Made by a program: the position numbers and the translations under genes. DNA of 64,000 bases from Pseudomonas tremae (lineage in GTDB: Bacteria > Pseudomonadota > Gammaproteobacteria > Pseudomonadales > Pseudomonadaceae). The notes under the pieces were generated by a model, which did not search any database, was not told the origin of the DNA, and was given only the letters and a program-made list of their open reading frames with translations. Shown piece by piece: positions 59,997 through 64,000 of this stretch; within the stretch, counting starts at the first letter, position 1, and each line of letters opens with the position of its first letter. The stretch is taken from positions 20,249 through 84,248 of the forward strand of contig NZ_LJRO01000079.1 of the NCBI RefSeq assembly GCF_001401155.1. The letters run 5' to 3'.

Positions 59997-61094
59997 TCAG
60001 TTCTCCAAGCCGCTGAAGAAACTCTGCACATGCCCGGCACTGATATCCTGCACGCTGCTGTGTTTCCATTGCGGTTTCTTGTCTTTATCAATGATCAGCG
60101 CGCGTATGCCTTCGATCAGGTCGCCACGTTCGAACCATTGCCGGTCCAGGTGAAGCTCCATTGCAAAGCAGGTCTGCAATGACAGGTGACGGCCGCGGCG
60201 CAGCATTTCCAGTGTCACGGCCATGGCCAGCGGCGAGTGCTGTTGCATGCGGCTTGCCGTCTCCAGCGCCCATTGGCGGGTGTCGGCGATTGCCACTTCC
60301 TGTAACTGTTCGATGATGCCGGGGATGTCCTGACGGCCAAAAAAGTAATCGATGGCCGGGCGCAATGCCTCCAGAGGTGGGGAGGGCAGGCGCTGGGTGG
60401 CCAGCTTCGCCAGCGCACCCTGCAGGTCCTTGAGCGGGGTCGATTTCCATTTCAGGTGGTCGAGCATATGGTCGAGGCGCGGCAGCATTGCGCTGTTCAT
60501 CGACCAGTTTGCAAGGCCGCAGTAGAGCGCGTCGGCAGCGCCTATCTGCGATCCGGTGACGCCCAGCCAGGTGCCGATTTCGCCAGGCAGCCGCGACAGA
60601 AAGTAGCTGCCTCCCACGTCCGGAAAGTAACCGATACCGACTTCCGGCATGCCAAGCCGGGTACGCTCGGTCACTACGCGCAGGTCGGCCCCCTGAACCA
60701 GCCCCATGCCGCCGCCCAGTACCAGACCGTCCATGAGGGCCAGCACAGGCTTGCGGTAGCGGTGAATGGTTAGATCGAGCTCGTATTCTTCGGCGAAAAA
60801 GGTGTAGTGCAGATCCTGACCGCTCTGGTGGCTTTCATAGAGGGAGCGGATGTCGCCCCCGGCACAGAACGCTTTCTCGCCGGCGCCGCGCAGGACCACG
60901 GCATGAACGGAGTCGTCATCAGCCCAGTTGTCCAGTTGACGCTTGAGGGTGCGGACCATGTCCAGATCGATTGCGTTCAGGCCCTCCGGACGATTGAGGG
61001 TCAAGTGGCCGATGTGGTTACGCACGTTGACAACAATCGCATTGCGGCTGGCAGGCGGCCTGACCGGGTGGATGTGGGAAACCTGTGAACTCAT
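59997..61094 (-). CDS. 3-hydroxyisobutyryl-CoA hydrolase-like enoyl-CoA hydratase family protein
   Basis: 365 residues, crotonase fold. HibCH motifs: GEKAFCAGGDIRSLY (oxyanion-type loop), LMDGLVLGGGMGLVQGADLRVVTERT and MPEVGIGYFPDVGGSYFLSR. The length and the GYFPDVGGS segment favour 3-hydroxyisobutyryl-CoA hydrolase over a simple hydratase. Together with the dehydrogenase downstream it would act in valine catabolism. Confidence 0.85.
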   Translation of the reverse strand: MSSQVSHIHPVRPPASRNAIVVNVRNHIGHLTLNRPEGLNAIDLDMVRTLKRQLDNWADDDSVHAVVLRGAGEKAFCAGGDIRSLYESHQSGQDLHYTFFAEEYELDLTIHRYRKPVLALMDGLVLGGGMGLVQGADLRVVTERTRLGMPEVGIGYFPDVGGSYFLSRLPGEIGTWLGVTGSQIGAADALYCGLANWSMNSAMLPRLDHMLDHLKWKSTPLKDLQGALAKLATQRLPSPPLEALRPAIDYFFGRQDIPGIIEQLQEVAIADTRQWALETASRMQQHSPLAMAVTLEMLRRGRHLSLQTCFAMELHLDRQWFERGDLIEGIRALIIDKDKKPQWKHSSVQDISAGHVQSFFSGLEN

Positions 61095-61352
61095 TCTGAA
61101 CTCCTTGTTCTACTGCGCTTTCTTCTTGTTAGAGCGTCGCAGAAGATCCTATCAGTGCAAATGTGCAAAGCAAAACTGCGTTTAAGCATAGCCTGAAGTT
61201 TCAAATACCCCTCATTCAAGCGTCTTCCGGCCCTTGAACACTATGTTATGGGACAGACCGGACGAAACATGCTCGGCTTCTTGAGTATTGTGGCTGTCGT
61301 TAATGTCACACAAAAGAATTCCTCACGCAGCGGCCATAAAAAAGTAGCGCTT

Positions 61353-61370
61353 ATGAAAAGTATGTTTCAT
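61353..61370. promoter_or_regulatory. Small palindrome before the MFS gene
   Basis: ATGAAA-N6-TTTCAT, 15 bp before the start at 61385. It may be an operator; the sequence is short and could be chance. The 290-bp gap upstream to the hydrolase gene shows nothing else. Confidence 0.35.
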
Positions 61371-61384
61371 GCCCGGTCTCTGCC

Positions 61385-63064
61385 ATGACTGACAAGTATG
61401 CTCCGCGTGATTGGGCCGCCCACGAACGCCCGACCATGCCGGGCTCGCCTTCGACGCCGCTGCATTCCGATGCCCGCCGCTGGGCATTTGCGCTTGTAGG
61501 CGTCATCGTCGCGCTGACCGGTGGCCTCGGCAACGCGCTGGTGATCGCCAACCTGCCTTATCTGCAGGGTGCCCTCGGCGCAACGTCGCAGGACATCGCC
61601 TGGCTGCCCGCGGCCTACATCATGACCAACGTGTCGATGAACCTGCTGTTGGTGAAATTTCGCCAGCAATTTGGCCTGCGGGCGTTTACCGAGTTGTTTC
61701 TGGTGCTTTATGCACTAGTGACCCTGGCGCACCTGTTCGTCAACGATATCGACTCGGCGATTGCAGTGCGTGCGGCACACGGTATGGTCGGCGCGGCGCT
61801 CAGCACACTCGGGCTGTATTACATGATTCAGGCCTTCCCGCAGAAGTGGCGGCTCAAGGCGCTGGTGCTAGGGATTGGCACTGCCCAGCTGGCCACGCCA
61901 CTGGCCAGGATGGTGTCCGAAGATTTGCTGCAGATTGCTCAGTGGCGCGGCCTCTACCTGTTCGAACTGGGCATGGCACTGCTCTCGCTGGGCTGCGTAC
62001 TGATGCTCAAATTGCCACCCGGCGATCGTTTCAAGGCCTTCGAGAAGCTGGATTTCCTGACGTTCGGCCTGTTGTCCACCGGCTTTGCGCTGCTGTGCGC
62101 GGTCTTGTCGCTGGGGCGGATCGAATGGTGGCTGGAGGAGTCCTGGGTAGGCGTTGCTTCTGCAGCGTCGATTGCGCTGATCTGCGCGGGCCTGGCCATT
62201 GAGCACAACCGCTGCAATCCGCTGTTGATTACTCGATGGCTCGGCAGTGGTGCGATTTTGCGTCTCGGCCTGGCCGTCATTCTGTTTCGCGTTGTGCTTT
62301 CCGAACAGTCCGTCGGCGCTGTCGGTTTTCTCCAGGCATTGAACATGGGCAGTCAGCAGCTGCATACCTTGTATCTGGTGATGCTGCTGGGCAGTGTGGC
62401 CGGGCTGGCGGTCAGCGCGCTGACGATCAACCCCGCGCATTTGATCAAGCCGTTGCTGATTTCTTTGGCGATGATGGCGATGGGCGCCTGGATGGACAGT
62501 CATTCGACCAACCTGACGCGTCAGTCGAACATGTACCTGAGCCAGTTTCTGCTGGCCTTCGGTGGCACGTTCTTTCTCGGCCCCACGCTGGTGCTGGGTA
62601 TCAGCGGTGTGCTGGCCAACCCGCGCAACATGGTAAGTTTCTCCGTGCTGTTCGGGATAACCCAGAACATCGGTGGCCTGATCGGAGCTGCCGCCCTGGG
62701 GACCTTTCAGGTCGTGCGCGAGAAGTTTCACTCCAGCCATATCGTTGAACATCTGACCCTGATCGACCCGCTGGTTCAGGCGCGGCTGCTAGGCTACAGC
62801 GCCAGTTACAGCTCGGTCATCGCCGACCCTTCATTGCGCAACATCCAGGGCATCCGCGCGATGGCCACTGCGGCGACACGAGAAGCCAATGTGCTGGCCT
62901 ACAACGATGTATTCATGCTGATCGCACTGATTGCCGTGCTGACCATGATCTGGATATCGCTGCGCATGCTGTGGCTGAAAATGACCACCCAACCTCTGGC
63001 GCTGGCCCCTATTGCACCTGCCGCTTCGCCTTCCGTACCTTCTTCCGGCGTTAGACCTTCATGA
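61385..63064 (+). CDS. DHA2-type MFS exporter
   Basis: 559 residues with about 14 hydrophobic segments. After a polar N-terminus (1-30) comes GGLGNALVIANLPYLQ, the first-helix region of EmrB-type exporters, and WLPAAYIMTNVSMN. The stop overlaps the next gene's start (ATGA), so it pairs with the HlyD-type adaptor that follows. No SD is clear before the ATG at 61385; M18 (MPGSPSTPL) is an alternative start. Substrate unknown. Confidence 0.85.
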   Translation: MTDKYAPRDWAAHERPTMPGSPSTPLHSDARRWAFALVGVIVALTGGLGNALVIANLPYLQGALGATSQDIAWLPAAYIMTNVSMNLLLVKFRQQFGLRAFTELFLVLYALVTLAHLFVNDIDSAIAVRAAHGMVGAALSTLGLYYMIQAFPQKWRLKALVLGIGTAQLATPLARMVSEDLLQIAQWRGLYLFELGMALLSLGCVLMLKLPPGDRFKAFEKLDFLTFGLLSTGFALLCAVLSLGRIEWWLEESWVGVASAASIALICAGLAIEHNRCNPLLITRWLGSGAILRLGLAVILFRVVLSEQSVGAVGFLQALNMGSQQLHTLYLVMLLGSVAGLAVSALTINPAHLIKPLLISLAMMAMGAWMDSHSTNLTRQSNMYLSQFLLAFGGTFFLGPTLVLGISGVLANPRNMVSFSVLFGITQNIGGLIGAAALGTFQVVREKFHSSHIVEHLTLIDPLVQARLLGYSASYSSVIADPSLRNIQGIRAMATAATREANVLAYNDVFMLIALIAVLTMIWISLRMLWLKMTTQPLALAPIAPAASPSVPSSGVRPS

Positions 63065-64000
63065 CCGAATCAACCACCACCGATAACGAAGCCCCACGCA
63101 GTTCGCCGTCACCGGCCCCGGCACCGTTGAAGTCCCCGATCACCAGCCGACCGCGCCCGGCCCGCAAGCGTATCGTCTCTTCATTGATTTTCGGTGCTGT
63201 GGCGTTGGTCGGTGTGCTGGTGGTGTTGTATGCCTGGGAATTGCCGCCGTTCGGCAGCCCCATAGAAAGTACCGAGAACGCGCAGGTGAAAGGCCAGACC
63301 ACGTTGATCGGGCCACAGTTGAGCGGCTATGTGTACGAAGTGGCGGTTCAGGACTTTCAGTTCGTCAAGGCGGGCGACCTGTTGGTGCGCCTTGATGACC
63401 GTATCTATCGTCAGCGTCTGGAGCAAGCCGTTGCGCAACTGGCGATGCAGAAGGCTTCGCTGGCCAACAACCTGCAACAGCGTCGCAGTGCCGAAGCCAC
63501 GATCGGTCAGCGTCAGGCCGAGCTGCAGAACAGCATTGCGCAGAGTCGCAAGAGTGCTGCCGATCTGCGTCGCAATCAGGCGCTGGTGACCGATGGTTCG
63601 GTGTCGAAAAGCGAGCTGGACGTTACCCGCGCTGCCGACGCCCAGGCCAACGCCTCTGTTGCAGAAGCCAAGGCGGTATTGCAGATAGCCCGCGAAGACC
63701 TGCAAACCGTGATCGTCAACCGTGGCTCGCTGGAAGCCTCGGTTGCCAATGCGCAAGCCGCCATCGAGCTGGCGCGCATCGATCTGGACAACACCCGTAT
63801 TGTTGCCCCGCGTGACGGGCAGTTGGGGCAGATCGGCGTGCGTCTTGGTGCCTACGTCAACTCGGGTGCGCAATTAATGGCGCTGGTGCCCGAGCAGCGC
63901 TGGATCGTGGCCAACATGAAAGAGACCCAAATGGCTCATGTGCGTCTCGGTCAGCCAGTGAGCTTTACTGTCGATGCGCTCGACGATCGCGAAATGCACG
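63061..64000 (+). CDS. HlyD/EmrA-type adaptor, truncated by the window end
   Basis: The frame opens at ATG 63061 and runs off the window after 313 codons. The start overlaps the MFS stop by 4 nt. A membrane helix (about 40-62) follows a Pro/Ser-rich start; the ESTENAQVKGQ and IGPQLSGYVYEVAVQDFQFVKAGDLL parts (lipoyl-domain start) and a long Ala/Gln coiled coil come next, then DNTRIVAPRDGQLGQ and WIVANMKETQM. It would bridge the MFS pump and an outer-membrane channel. Confidence 0.88.
   Translation, partial: MTESTTTDNEAPRSSPSPAPAPLKSPITSRPRPARKRIVSSLIFGAVALVGVLVVLYAWELPPFGSPIESTENAQVKGQTTLIGPQLSGYVYEVAVQDFQFVKAGDLLVRLDDRIYRQRLEQAVAQLAMQKASLANNLQQRRSAEATIGQRQAELQNSIAQSRKSAADLRRNQALVTDGSVSKSELDVTRAADAQANASVAEAKAVLQIAREDLQTVIVNRGSLEASVANAQAAIELARIDLDNTRIVAPRDGQLGQIGVRLGAYVNSGAQLMALVPEQRWIVANMKETQMAHVRLGQPVSFTVDALDDREMH

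Overview
The window is a chromosomal segment of a fluorescent pseudomonad, most likely Pseudomonas syringae group. The basis is the protein sequences, the codon and GC character, and a gene order that follows the P. aeruginosa acnB...lpxH-ppiB-glnS-cysS-folD-tRNAs-tig-clpP-clpX-lon-hupB-ppiD-fabI-npp(yej)-mltD-gloB-rnhA-dnaQ backbone as I remember it. No prophage, insertion sequence, rRNA operon or CRISPR array is visible.

Layout. 1-3.35 kb: a duplicated, partly decayed type VI secretion toxin locus on the minus strand, with an intact PAAR-toxin/immunity pair, an orphan immunity gene still joined to a 33-codon toxin tail, and a PAAR-toxin pseudogene running off the window. 3.4-4.2 kb: mntP with a yybP-ykoY-type manganese riboswitch. 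4.27-8.44 kb: acnB, a DUF1289 gene and miaE. 8.5-12 kb: a MarR regulator with EmrA/EmrB-type efflux genes. 12.1-16.7 kb: lpxH, ppiB, glnS, cysS. 16.8-25.2 kb: an accessory cassette with a REPIN, an AcoR-like sigma-54 activator, and a divergent six-gene ABC importer resembling the rhizobial glycerol system, with a sigma-54 promoter and a TGTTCA repeat array between them. 25.2-26.8 kb: folD and tRNA-Arg, tRNA-His, tRNA-Leu. 26.9-28.2 kb: a lipoprotein gene and an 860-nt stretch without a convincing gene. 28.2-37.7 kb: the proteostasis block tig, clpP, clpX, lon (heat-shock-type promoters before clpX and lon), hupB, a tRNA-like element, ppiD and fabI. 37.7-45.2 kb: the NppA1A2BCD/YejABEF peptide importer with two binding proteins. 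45.2-52.4 kb: mltD, gloB, a methyltransferase gene, rnhA, a VOC/CysE pair, dnaQ and a streptothricin-acetyltransferase-like gene. 52.4-58.8 kb: a small unknown gene, an FMN reductase and a 1740-residue toxin-like protein with a C-terminal HELSH metalloprotease motif, whose ribosome binding site sits in an 11-bp stem. 58.8-61.1 kb: an acyl-CoA dehydrogenase and a 3-hydroxyisobutyryl-CoA-hydrolase-like gene (valine catabolism). 61.4-64 kb: a second MFS/HlyD export pair, cut by the window end.

How it works together. The backbone is housekeeping: central carbon metabolism, translation, protein quality control, envelope. Interbacterial or host-directed weapons lie at both ends (PAAR toxin at the left, giant zincin-like protein at 53.6 kb). 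Accessory uptake and export systems are inserted between conserved blocks. The most unusual signals are the toxin/immunity remnants at 1-3.3 kb, the sequestered start of the 1740-residue protein, the regulatory region at 18.85-19.16 kb, the 139-bp inverted-repeat element at 6986-7124, and the tRNA-like sequence at about 34.72 kb.
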